Shown: positions 1 through 5,786 of the stretch, one piece after another
Layout of the letters: each line of letters starts with the position of its first letter
Numbering within the stretch: the stretch's first letter is position 1
Source: Hyphomicrobiales bacterium
Lineage (GTDB): Bacteria > Pseudomonadota > Alphaproteobacteria > Rhizobiales > Beijerinckiaceae
Direction of reading: 5' to 3'
Assembly (NCBI GenBank): GCA_025363375.1
Contig: JANYDZ010000192.1
Coordinates: 1-8,344, forward strand
Length of the DNA: 8,344 nt
Made by a program: the position numbers and the translations under genes
Notes under the pieces: generated by a model
What the model saw: only the letters and a program-made list of their open reading frames with translations
Told to the model about the DNA's origin: nothing
Databases searched by the model: none

Positions 1-513
1 GCGAAGCTCGATGGCGCGTCCCGTCAGCACGCAACAGGCGCCGCACTTGGCGCCCACTTTCACGGAAAACTGTTCGCCGACGACAACGGGCGAAGGCACA
101 TCCCACACGGCAAGGCTGGTTTTATGCTCCCCTGTCGTGAACGAAAACGCCAACGACGACGCCGCGTGCGCAATCCCGTCGATCTCCTGCGCCGGCATGA
201 CCAGCGTCCATTCAAACGCGCCGATCTCGCGCGGCGCCTTGAACGCGATGCGCGCGCAATCGCGCTCATCGACGGGGCCGTTGCGCGGATCGTAGCCGTC
301 GCTTTCGGGATCGAAGCGCTCGATCCCGGGCAGAACGCCGCGCGCGACAACCGCCTCGCCCTGCCTGATCTCAAACGCCGCGCCGGCAAGGTCGCGGCCC
401 GATTTCGTCGTCACCGCCGCTGCGAGCGCGATCGTCGCGCCGAGATCGTATCGCGGCTCCAGCGGCTCGAAGAAATCCAGTTCGACCCTGTGCGCTCCCT
501 CCCCGCTCCTCAC
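1..513 (-). CDS. Unrecognised two-repeat beta-sandwich-like protein, partial (C-terminus off the window)
   Basis: This minus-strand frame is open from a GTG at 513-511 to the window edge, giving 171 residues without a stop. The GTG overlaps the TGA of the upstream flavoprotein gene (GTGA), which implies translational coupling; GGAGG lies about 12 bases upstream. I do not recognise the family. The protein shows alternating hydrophobic residues typical of beta strands and an internal repeat: residues 24-50 and 145-171 align without gaps, sharing G, L, G, A, E and R at matching positions and ending FEIR and IELR. The second copy carries a cysteine cluster K-C-G-A-C-C (156-161) absent from the first; it is not a CxxCH haem site. 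No N-terminal signal peptide is visible. The coupling suggests a partner or accessory protein of the flavoprotein, which is inference. An immunoglobulin-like or carboxypeptidase-regulatory-like fold is a guess from the strand pattern. Confidence 0.8.
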   Translation of the reverse strand, partial: MRSGEGAHRVELDFFEPLEPRYDLGATIALAAAVTTKSGRDLAGAAFEIRQGEAVVARGVLPGIERFDPESDGYDPRNGPVDERDCARIAFKAPREIGAFEWTLVMPAQEIDGIAHAASSLAFSFTTGEHKTSLAVWDVPSPVVVGEQFSVKVGAKCGACCVLTGRAIELR

Positions 514-2207
514 AACCCGCGCGCGGCCTCCATGCCCGCGACGCGCCCGGTGACGATGCAGCGCCCGAGGCCGTGGCTCTTGATGCCGCCTTGTGTTTCG
601 CCGGCGGCGAAAAGCCCGGGGATCAACCTGCCCTGCATGTCCATCACCTGGCAATTCGTGTTGGTGCGCAGCCCCGTGTAGGAATCATGCAGGCACGGCG
701 TCGCCCACGCCGCGTAAAACGGCGGCTTCTCGATCTTGTGCGGCGGCGCGGGGCGTTTGAAGTCCTCGTCCTTGCCCGAGACGACAAAGGAATTGAAACG
801 CTCGACGGTTTTCTTGAGCGCGTCGCCCGGCATGGCGCGCCATTGATAAATGTTGCGCTTCACTTCGGCGGCGAGGCCTTCCAGCGTCGCGCCGCTGAAG
901 AAATATCCTCCCGCGCGGTCGACATGCGGCGTGACCGTCTGCCACTTCTCGCGCTCCACCGCCGCGGCGTCGAAGATCGCCCAGATCGGGCCGCCGCCGT
1001 TGAGCTTTTTCGGATCGCCCGTCGGCTGCATCGCGTGCGAAAAATACCCGTCTTCGGTATTGTCGGTCTCATCCCAGAAGCGCATGCCGTTCTCTTTCAC
1101 AAGAATAAGGTCCTGCCAGTCGCCGACATCGAGGCCGAGCGCGCGATGGCGGAAGAATACGGCGGCTTCCGGCCCGATCTTGCCGCGCACATAATTTTCG
1201 CGCACGCCGATGCGGCCCTTGTCCATGGCCTGTCCGGTTCCGGTGTCCGTCTCGTTGCCGACGGACCAAAGCGCCGCGCCGATGGACAGGGCGGAAATTT
1301 CGCCCGCCGCGTTGGCCGGCGCCGTGGCCTGACCGTGATGCTGATATTCCGCCGTCAGACGCGGATCGAACATGCGGCGGAAATTCACATTGGCGCCGTG
1401 GCCGCCGCTGCACAGCACGACCGCCTTGCGCGCGCGGATGTTGAGGAAGCGGCTTTGCGGCTGGAACCAGCGGTCCACCGCCTCGACCCGCACGCCGAGC
1501 ACGCGGCCCGCGAAGGGCTCTTCGCGATGCAGGCCGCGCAAAGTGTGCGACAGCAAAAATTCAACGCCCTTGTCGCGCGCGCTCAACTCCAGCGGGCGCA
1601 CGATGCCGGAACCGTTGCGGCCCTGATCGAGCGTCAGCAAATCGGTCCGGATCGGCCATTCATGCGGGCGCATGCCCGGCGTCGATGTGATGCCGGGGCG
1701 GAATTCCTTTGGCACGTTGGTGCCGTGCCGGTCGAAATTCACCCCGTTGGCTTCGAGAAAATCAAAGGTCGCGACATTCTCGTCGGCGAAGCGGCGCACA
1801 AGTTCGGCGTCGGCGAAGCGGTGTTTCAGCGGGTCCGTCCAGCGCTTGAAAACATCGTCGGCGGTTTCCTTGACCCCGGCCGCGATCTGCAAACGGTTGC
1901 CGCCGCCGATGCGGATGTCGCCGCCGCTCATGATGGCGATGCCGCCCGCGTCGAAGTGATGATCGACGACCATGACTTCGACGCCCTGATCGCGCGCCGC
2001 GATGCAGGCCGGCAAGCCCGAGGCGCCGGCGCCGATGATGACGATATCAACCTCGCGGTCCCACACGATCTGTTTGGGATCGGCGGCGCTCGCCGGACCC
2101 GCGGCGACGACCGCCGCGACGCCAGCCGCGCCCGCGCCCAGAAAGCGCCGCCTGTCAAGCGCCTTTTCAGTGTCGATTGGAGCGGCGGTTCCGGCGCCTT
2201 TGGACAT
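510..2207 (-). CDS. Tat-exported FAD-dependent oxidoreductase, fumarate reductase/FAD_binding_2 superfamily
   Basis: A 565-residue flavoprotein. The ATG at 2207 has a good Shine-Dalgarno (GGGGAGGA, about 5 bases away). The N-terminus carries a twin-arginine motif D-R-R-R-F-L-G (18-24), an Ala-rich hydrophobic stretch and a likely cleavage site A-S-A (39-41), so the folded, flavin-loaded protein should be exported to the periplasm. The FAD dinucleotide fold follows: GAGASG at 59-64 and an acidic residue at the end of the second strand (D82). The C-terminal FAD motif LFAAGET (532-538) and GRVAG (554-558) are typical of the superfamily that includes fumarate and urocanate reductases and ketosteroid dehydrogenases. 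His507 lies where fumarate reductases have their substrate histidine, but their N-R-L-G-G/S-N segment is replaced by a shorter H-G-L-G-R-C (545-550). The substrate is therefore probably not fumarate. No haem motif is present, so electrons need a separate partner. The gene is coupled to the next one downstream. Confidence 0.93.
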   Translation of the reverse strand: MSKGAGTAAPIDTEKALDRRRFLGAGAAGVAAVVAAGPASAADPKQIVWDREVDIVIIGAGASGLPACIAARDQGVEVMVVDHHFDAGGIAIMSGGDIRIGGGNRLQIAAGVKETADDVFKRWTDPLKHRFADAELVRRFADENVATFDFLEANGVNFDRHGTNVPKEFRPGITSTPGMRPHEWPIRTDLLTLDQGRNGSGIVRPLELSARDKGVEFLLSHTLRGLHREEPFAGRVLGVRVEAVDRWFQPQSRFLNIRARKAVVLCSGGHGANVNFRRMFDPRLTAEYQHHGQATAPANAAGEISALSIGAALWSVGNETDTGTGQAMDKGRIGVRENYVRGKIGPEAAVFFRHRALGLDVGDWQDLILVKENGMRFWDETDNTEDGYFSHAMQPTGDPKKLNGGGPIWAIFDAAAVEREKWQTVTPHVDRAGGYFFSGATLEGLAAEVKRNIYQWRAMPGDALKKTVERFNSFVVSGKDEDFKRPAPPHKIEKPPFYAAWATPCLHDSYTGLRTNTNCQVMDMQGRLIPGLFAAGETQGGIKSHGLGRCIVTGRVAGMEAARGL

Positions 2208-2220
2208 CGATTCCTCCCCG

Positions 2221-2262
2221 AAAGATTTTAACTTTTATCTGGCGGTCAACGATCCGCCAAAG
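2221..2262 (-). promoter_or_regulatory. Probable promoter/operator region of the flavoprotein gene
   Basis: An AT-rich patch at 2221-2240 stands out in GC-rich DNA just upstream of the flavoprotein start. A 6-bp perfect inverted repeat, TGGCGG (2240-2245) and CCGCCA (2254-2259) with an 8-base spacer, sits beside it. On the minus strand a TTGACC lies inside the repeat and a TAAAAT follows, but only 13 bases separate them, so they do not make a regular sigma-70 pair. I call the region regulatory, without fixing the exact elements. The LysR protein encoded upstream is the natural candidate to bind here. Confidence 0.3.
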
Positions 2263-2352
2263 CCGTTCGCAACATGCGGCGCCCGGCCCGTCCTGACAAG
2301 ACCATGCCACCTTCAGACCATGCCGCCGTCAACCGAGGGACCGCGAGCGGCC

Positions 2353-2382
2353 CGGGCGCCGCTGGCGGCGATCCGGCGCCCG
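2353..2382 (-). terminator. Possible hairpin after the LysR gene
   Basis: An exact 8-bp inverted repeat, CGGGCGCC (2353-2360) and GGCGCCCG (2375-2382) with a 14-base loop, begins 19 bases past the LysR stop codon in that gene's direction. No T-run follows, so it is at best a weak or Rho-assisted terminator, or a barrier between the LysR gene and the flavoprotein gene. Confidence 0.3.
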
Positions 2383-2401
2383 CCTCGCCGTCGCGCCAAT
2401 T

Positions 2402-3304
2402 TCACCGCGCCGAAATCGCCTCAAGCAGGAACCGCACGAACTCGGTTGTCTTCACGGGTTGGTGTTTCGCCTTGGCAAAAAAGACGCGCAAGCGCTCGGG
2501 CGAAAGCGCGGATTTATCGAAGATGCTTTCAAGGGTCTTGTTCGACAGATCCTCGCCGACAAGCCGGCGTGGCGCCCTGACAATGCCGCGGCCTTCCCGA
2601 GCCATCTGGATCAGCGCCGCGCCGCTGTTCGAGGAAAGCGAGCCTTTCACCTCGACGTGGATTTGCCGCGAGCCGGATTGAAACGGCCAGCTCTTGGGGC
2701 CGGAATACAGGTTCGCAAGGCAGTTGTGTTCGCGAAGATCCTTCGGCTCGCTAGGGCGGCCGGCGCTTTGGAAATACTCCGGCGAAGCGCAGACGACGTG
2801 CCGAACCTCGCCAAGATCGCAATCCTCCAGGCCGGGCAGCGGAGGCTTCTTGCTGGCGACGATCACGTCGAATCCATCCTCCACGCAAACGCCGTCGTCG
2901 GCGAGGACGGACAAATGCACGCGGAGCCCGGGATGCCGCCCGGCGAACTCCGCCGCCAGCGTCGCCAGAATGCTTCCCGCGTGGTCGCCCGTCGTTTGAA
3001 CGCGCAGCGTCCCGAAGGGGCCGCTCTGGAGATTGCGCGCCTCGACAACGTAATCGTCAAGGGTCGAGAGCATCCTCAGGCAGTTTTGCAGCAGGCCCTC
3101 GCCCGCGTCAGTGAGCAGAATGCCGTGCGTCGAGCGGCTCAGCAGGCTGAACCCCAGCGAATCCTCAAGTTCCTTCATGTGCTTGCTGATGACTGACGGC
3201 GTGGTGCGCAGATCCGCTGCGGCTTTCGTAAAGCTGCGGCGTTCCGCGACGCGCACGAAGGTGTTGAGTTTCTTCAGATCCCGCAACGGCGCGCTCGGAT
3301 GCAT
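2402..3304 (-). CDS. LysR-family transcriptional regulator
   Basis: A 300-residue protein, the usual length for LysR regulators. The N-terminal winged helix-turn-helix spans about residues 10-68, with the signature S-F-T-K-A-A-A-D-L (24-32), the recognition region around T-P-S-V-I-S-K-H (35-42) and the wing ending L-L-T-D-A-G (63-68). The rest (about 93-295) is the periplasmic-binding-protein-like effector domain, which senses a small ligand. The ATG at 3304 is preceded by AAGAGG about 8 bases away. The gene is divergent from the CE4-type hydrolase (266 bp between starts) and lies 194 bp upstream of the flavoprotein on the same strand. LysR genes commonly regulate the divergent neighbour and themselves, so the hydrolase is the first expected target and the flavoprotein the second. 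The ligand is unknown. Confidence 0.95.
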   Translation of the reverse strand: MHPSAPLRDLKKLNTFVRVAERRSFTKAAADLRTTPSVISKHMKELEDSLGFSLLSRSTHGILLTDAGEGLLQNCLRMLSTLDDYVVEARNLQSGPFGTLRVQTTGDHAGSILATLAAEFAGRHPGLRVHLSVLADDGVCVEDGFDVIVASKKPPLPGLEDCDLGEVRHVVCASPEYFQSAGRPSEPKDLREHNCLANLYSGPKSWPFQSGSRQIHVEVKGSLSSNSGAALIQMAREGRGIVRAPRRLVGEDLSNKTLESIFDKSALSPERLRVFFAKAKHQPVKTTEFVRFLLEAISAR

Positions 3305-3324
3305 GGCAATCGCCTCTTGTAGCC

Positions 3325-3539
3325 TTCAGGTCCCCGTCGAGGCGTTTGAACCATCCGCCACGACCTGTGCGCGAGTGTTAACGGCTGCCCGGGCGAGCGG
3401 CAACGCGGGACGCCCGCGGGACGCCTGAAAGACGTCCTGGAGCGCTTCTTTGGGAAAAACAGTCTTTCCGGGAGTCCGGCTACCACGACGCGCGCGCCCG
3501 GGCTAGAATGCCTTCACAGGTCGTGAAGCAGGACCTGAA
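3325..3539. repeat. Repeated TTCAGGTC/GACCTGAA half-sites in the divergent intergenic region
   Basis: TTCAGGTC (3325-3332) and its exact reverse complement GACCTGAA (3532-3539) lie near the two ends of the region between the LysR gene and the hydrolase. Shorter matches occur between them: GACCTG (3362-3367), CCTGAA (3424-3429) and CAGGTC (3517-3522). Repeated half-sites at both promoters would suit a regulator that bridges them, but the arms are short and no binding is shown. Confidence 0.3.
3404..3425. repeat. Perfect 11-bp tandem repeat (CGCGGGACGCC x2)
   Basis: Two exact copies of CGCGGGACGCC abut at 3404-3414 and 3415-3425, between the LysR gene and the hydrolase. The junction also forms a 15-bp palindrome (CGCGGG-ACG-CCCGCG, 3404-3418). 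A period of 11 bp is close to one helical turn, so both copies face the same side of the DNA. A function is not established. Confidence 0.6.
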
Positions 3540-3541
3540 AA
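3504..3541 (+). promoter_or_regulatory. Putative -10 and overlapping palindromic operator before the hydrolase gene
   Basis: A TAGAAT (3504-3509) resembles a -10 element, but no convincing -35 is spaced from it. Just downstream lies a perfect palindrome, CTTCAC-AGGTC-GTGAAG (3512-3528), whose core from T3514 to A3526 fits the T-N11-A pattern of LysR boxes. A second inverted repeat overlaps it: CAGGTC (3517-3522) and GACCTG (3532-3537). The position, near the presumed transcription start and 43-59 bases before the ATG, suits a repressor site or control of the leader. A direct role for the divergent LysR protein is inferred. Confidence 0.4.
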
Positions 3542-3570
3542 CTTAACCGGCGGCATCGCGAGGGAACACC

Positions 3571-4437
3571 ATGCTCAAGGAATACCATTACGACCATCTC
3601 ATCCGCTGGCCAAGGAACGAACGGGCGGCGGTTTTCTTGACCTTCGATTTCCAGGGCGGCGAGGACGTGAAGCCCGATAAGAACGGCTTTCTCAACTATG
3701 AGATGTGGAGCCAGGGAGAGTTCGGGCCGCATCACGCGATCTACCGGCTTCTGCGAATCCTCAAGGAAGAGGACATCAAAGCGACGTTCATGACCTGCGG
3801 CGCCATCGCGGAACGCTTCCCGGAAGCCGTCGCGGCGATCCTCGATCACGGACATGTCGTGGAAGGCCACGGCTACAACCACGAGATCGCGCGCTACCTG
3901 CCGCGCGACGACGAAGACGCGGTGATGAAGAAAACCATAGCGATGATCAAGAACCGCACGGGACGGCGCGCCTTCGGCTGGCGTTCGTGCACGCAGAGCA
4001 CCAACACGCTCGAACTGTTGATCGAGAACGGTTTCGTCTGGAACAGCAACTGCTTCCACGAGGAAAAGCCGTTTCTCTACGAAAAGGACGGCAAGGTGCT
4101 GGTCGAACTGCCGCGGCAGCCGTTCGGCGACGGCACGCTGTTCGGCCACCGCCATGGCGAATACGGCAACCCCTTCCACGGGCTCGAGACCTGGAAGGCC
4201 TATTTCGACGAATTGTGGGCGGAGTCGAGCAAGGCGCCAGTCTACATCCCGTTCACGCTGCATCCCTACATCATCGGCCGTCCTGGCCGGACGTTGGCGC
4301 TGCGCGGGATCATTCAGCACATGAAGAAAGCTGGAAACATCTGGTTCCCGACCGGCATCGATCTCGCCGAGTGGTGTCTCAACGACGTGTTCAAGGATGA
4401 AGCCAGGGCGCTGTCCACACACGTAGCGGCGGAATAG
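3571..4437 (+). CDS. NodB-fold (CE4) polysaccharide deacetylase / cyclic imidase-like hydrolase
   Basis: A 288-residue metal-dependent hydrolase of the polysaccharide-deacetylase superfamily. The motifs appear in order: the catalytic Asp strand F-L-T-F-D-F (22-27, D26); the metal-binding H-G-Y-N-H (100-104), an HxxxH site; Arg138 in G-W-R-S; and the late His in T-L-H-P (229-232, H231). There is no signal peptide, so it should act in the cytoplasm. The NodB domain fills nearly the whole chain and the first motif is not the classic TFDD. Both features recall the subgroup containing HpPgdA-like enzymes, PuuE allantoinase and cyclic imide hydrolase rather than secreted chitin or peptidoglycan deacetylases. 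Hydrolysis of a cyclic amide, imide or ureide is therefore my preferred reading; deacetylation of a small N-acetyl compound is the alternative. The ATG at 3571 is preceded by AGGGA. The neighbouring binding proteins on the same strand may supply its substrate. Confidence 0.88.
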   Translation: MLKEYHYDHLIRWPRNERAAVFLTFDFQGGEDVKPDKNGFLNYEMWSQGEFGPHHAIYRLLRILKEEDIKATFMTCGAIAERFPEAVAAILDHGHVVEGHGYNHEIARYLPRDDEDAVMKKTIAMIKNRTGRRAFGWRSCTQSTNTLELLIENGFVWNSNCFHEEKPFLYEKDGKVLVELPRQPFGDGTLFGHRHGEYGNPFHGLETWKAYFDELWAESSKAPVYIPFTLHPYIIGRPGRTLALRGIIQHMKKAGNIWFPTGIDLAEWCLNDVFKDEARALSTHVAAE

Positions 4438-4458
4438 GGCTGAGAGAACGGCGCGCGA

Positions 4459-4525
4459 TCGGCGGGAAACCGGCCCGGCCGCGCGCTTCGCGAAGGCGCG
4501 GAGGCGGTATCTTTCTTCCCGCCGA
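4459..4525 (+). terminator. Nested inverted-repeat structure between the hydrolase and first binding-protein genes
   Basis: An exact 10-bp inverted repeat, TCGGCGGGAA (4459-4468) and TTCCCGCCGA (4516-4525), encloses a second hairpin: CGCGCTT (4482-4488), loop CGCG, AAGGCGCG (4493-4500) with one bulged G. The odd-centred palindrome CGGCC-C-GGCCG (4471-4481) lies between them. The inner hairpin is followed by a pyrimidine-rich patch (4511-4520). It could terminate hydrolase transcription or fold in the leader of the downstream gene to attenuate it. I do not recognise it as a known riboswitch class. Confidence 0.4.
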
Positions 4526-4546
4526 CGCCCCGCCGGCGTTCGATCC

Positions 4547-4574
4547 TTCAAATCGACGAAAAGCGGTCTACAAG
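4547..4574 (+). promoter_or_regulatory. Weak sigma-70-like promoter before the first binding-protein gene
   Basis: TTCAAA (4547-4552) and TACAAG (4569-4574) are separated by 16 bases; each matches its consensus at four of six positions. Transcription would start a few bases before the Shine-Dalgarno, giving a very short leader. An inverted repeat TCGAT (4540-4544) / ATCGA (4552-4556) overlaps the -35 and might be an operator. The evidence is weak; read-through from the hydrolase gene is equally possible. Confidence 0.22.
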
Positions 4575-4583
4575 ACGCCGCGT

Positions 4584-4588
4584 GGAGG
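4584..4588 (+). promoter_or_regulatory. Ribosome binding site that sets the ATG start at 4594
   Basis: GGAGG lies 5 bases before the ATG at 4594. An in-frame GTG at 4582 would place this Shine-Dalgarno inside the coding sequence and put acidic residue Glu ahead of the signal peptide. The ATG gives a normal M-R-R start, so it is chosen. Confidence 0.75.
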
Positions 4589-4593
4589 CAAAA

Positions 4594-5613
4594 ATGCGCA
4601 GGGCAACGGCCATCGGACTCGTCGTCGCGCTCGCCGCGCTGGCGTCATCCACCGCGACGCGCGCCCAGAGCGTCGCGGATTTCTACCGCGGCAAAACGCT
4701 GCGGCTTCTGATCGGATATGGCCCGGGCGGCGGCTACGACCTCTATGGCCGGCTGGTCGCCGAATTCCTGCCGAAATTCCTGCCGGGCAATCCATCCATC
4801 ATCCCGCAAAACATGCCTGGCGGCGGCAGCTTCGTCGCCGCGAAATACATGTCGGACGCCGCGCCGAAGGACGGCACCGTGTTTGGCAGCCTGGCGCAAA
4901 CATTGGCGATGGACAGCGTGGTGAACAACACCGCTAAAATCGACATGTCGAAGTTTTCCTACATCGGCCGGGCGGTCACCAACATCGACACCGGCGTCGC
5001 GCTGCCGAAAAGCGGCATCAAATCATTCGAGGACGTGCGCCGGAAAACCTACTCGGTCGGCGCTTCCGGCGGCGGCTCGACGACAGTGTTGTTCCCGACC
5101 GCGCTCAACACCTACGCCGGAGCGAAATTCAAACTGGTGCGGGGTTACGCCGGCTCGACCGAAATACAGCTCGCCATGGAGCGCGGCGAGGTCGATATTG
5201 TCGGCGCCTATGGCCTGCCGGGCATTCTCATCAGCCAGCCCGGCTGGATCGAACGGGGTGAAGCCACGATTATTTATCAGGCCGCGTTGAAACGCCACCG
5301 GCTGCTTCCCGACGTGCCGACATTGCCGGAACTTGGGCTCACCGACGAGGGCCGCGAGGTGCTTCGCGCGGCCGCGAGCACAGGCGAGATTGGCCGCTCC
5401 ATCATTACGACCCCCGGCGTGCCGCCCGAGCGGCTCGCCGCGTTGCGCGACGCCTTCGCCGCAATGCTGAAGGATCCGGAATTTCTGGCGGTCTGCCGGG
5501 CGCGCAATCTGATGCTCGACGGCGGCACCGGCGAAGAGATGGACGCCATCGTCCGCGAGACGTTGAAAATGCCGCACGCCATTCTGGCGAAGGTCGGCGA
5601 GATGATGGATTGA
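4594..5613 (+). CDS. Tripartite tricarboxylate transporter (Bug/TctC) family substrate-binding protein 1
   Basis: A 339-residue periplasmic solute-binding protein, the usual family length. A Sec signal peptide is visible: M-R-R, a hydrophobic Ala/Leu/Val stretch, and a likely cleavage after A24 (T-R-A). The mature chain begins ADFYRGK and shows the family hallmarks: GPGGGYD (43-49), which shapes the ligand pocket; G-N-P-S-I-I (65-70); MPGGGSF (74-80); and APKDGT (90-95). Bug proteins bind carboxylates, amides and other small organic solutes with high affinity. Many exist without their own TctA/TctB permease, and none is seen here, so this is an orphan receptor that would share a permease encoded elsewhere. 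It follows the hydrolase by 156 bp on the same strand and precedes a clear paralogue, about half identical by eye over the first 80 mature residues. The ligand is unknown. Confidence 0.95.
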   Translation: MRRATAIGLVVALAALASSTATRAQSVADFYRGKTLRLLIGYGPGGGYDLYGRLVAEFLPKFLPGNPSIIPQNMPGGGSFVAAKYMSDAAPKDGTVFGSLAQTLAMDSVVNNTAKIDMSKFSYIGRAVTNIDTGVALPKSGIKSFEDVRRKTYSVGASGGGSTTVLFPTALNTYAGAKFKLVRGYAGSTEIQLAMERGEVDIVGAYGLPGILISQPGWIERGEATIIYQAALKRHRLLPDVPTLPELGLTDEGREVLRAAASTGEIGRSIITTPGVPPERLAALRDAFAAMLKDPEFLAVCRARNLMLDGGTGEEMDAIVRETLKMPHAILAKVGEMMD

Positions 5614-5626
5614 CCATTCCCCCGGG

Positions 5627-5653
5627 GCGGCCGTCATTGTAAAGGCGGGCCGC
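5627..5653 (+). terminator. Possible GC-rich terminator hairpin after binding protein 1
   Basis: GCGGCC (5627-5632) and GGCCGC (5648-5653) form a 6-bp stem with a 15-base loop, starting 13 bases after the stop codon. No T-run follows, so termination is uncertain. Confidence 0.28.
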
Positions 5654-5684
5654 GCCGCAATCTTCGCGCGAGCCCTCCATCGCC

Positions 5685-5696
5685 GGGACGCCCGCG
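5685..5696. repeat. 12-base motif shared with the 3404-3425 tandem repeat
   Basis: GGGACGCCCGCG occurs here, between the two binding-protein genes, and again at 3407-3418, across the junction of the 11-bp tandem repeat upstream of the hydrolase. Both copies are intergenic. In GC-rich DNA a chance match cannot be excluded. Confidence 0.4.
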
Positions 5697-5715
5697 TTCA
5701 ACGCCAGGTCGATGC

Positions 5716-5747
5716 CGGTTGAACCGCCCGGCCGCCGCGTCTAAAAG
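5716..5747 (+). promoter_or_regulatory. Candidate promoter with overlapping palindrome before binding protein 2
   Basis: TTGAAC (5719-5724) and TAAAAG (5742-5747) are 17 bases apart, the ideal sigma-70 spacing, each with four of six consensus matches. The -35 lies in an 11-bp palindrome CGGTT-G-AACCG (5716-5726), which could be an operator. Transcription would begin about 33 bases before the ATG. This suggests the second binding protein can be expressed separately from the first. Confidence 0.35.
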
Positions 5748-5786
5748 CCAATCGACTGCCGCGCCGGACGCAGCGGAGAGGACCGA

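Noticed and set aside
156..161. Haem-binding or iron-sulphur motif in the C-G-A-C-C cluster of the partial protein (residue positions)
   Set aside because: It lacks the histidine of CxxCH and the spacing of ferredoxin-type clusters; a disulphide or metal site is possible but unsupported.
573..2231. A 552-codon plus-strand open frame over the flavoprotein
   Set aside because: It is the antisense shadow of a gene with a Tat signal and FAD motifs; the translated product resembles no protein family.
2240..2262. Possible sigma-54 promoter (TGGC...TTGA) before the flavoprotein gene
   Set aside because: The conserved GC of the -12 element is missing at the required spacing.
2459..3196. A 245-codon plus-strand open frame over the LysR gene
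   Set aside because: It is antisense to a clear LysR protein; no domain or ribosome site supports it.
3514..4551. A 345-codon minus-strand open frame over the hydrolase
   Set aside because: It is antisense to the CE4 motifs and has a low-complexity Arg/Val/Ala composition typical of shadow frames.
4582..4593. GTG start for binding protein 1, four codons upstream
   Set aside because: The Shine-Dalgarno GGAGG overlaps it and is correctly spaced for the ATG at 4594.
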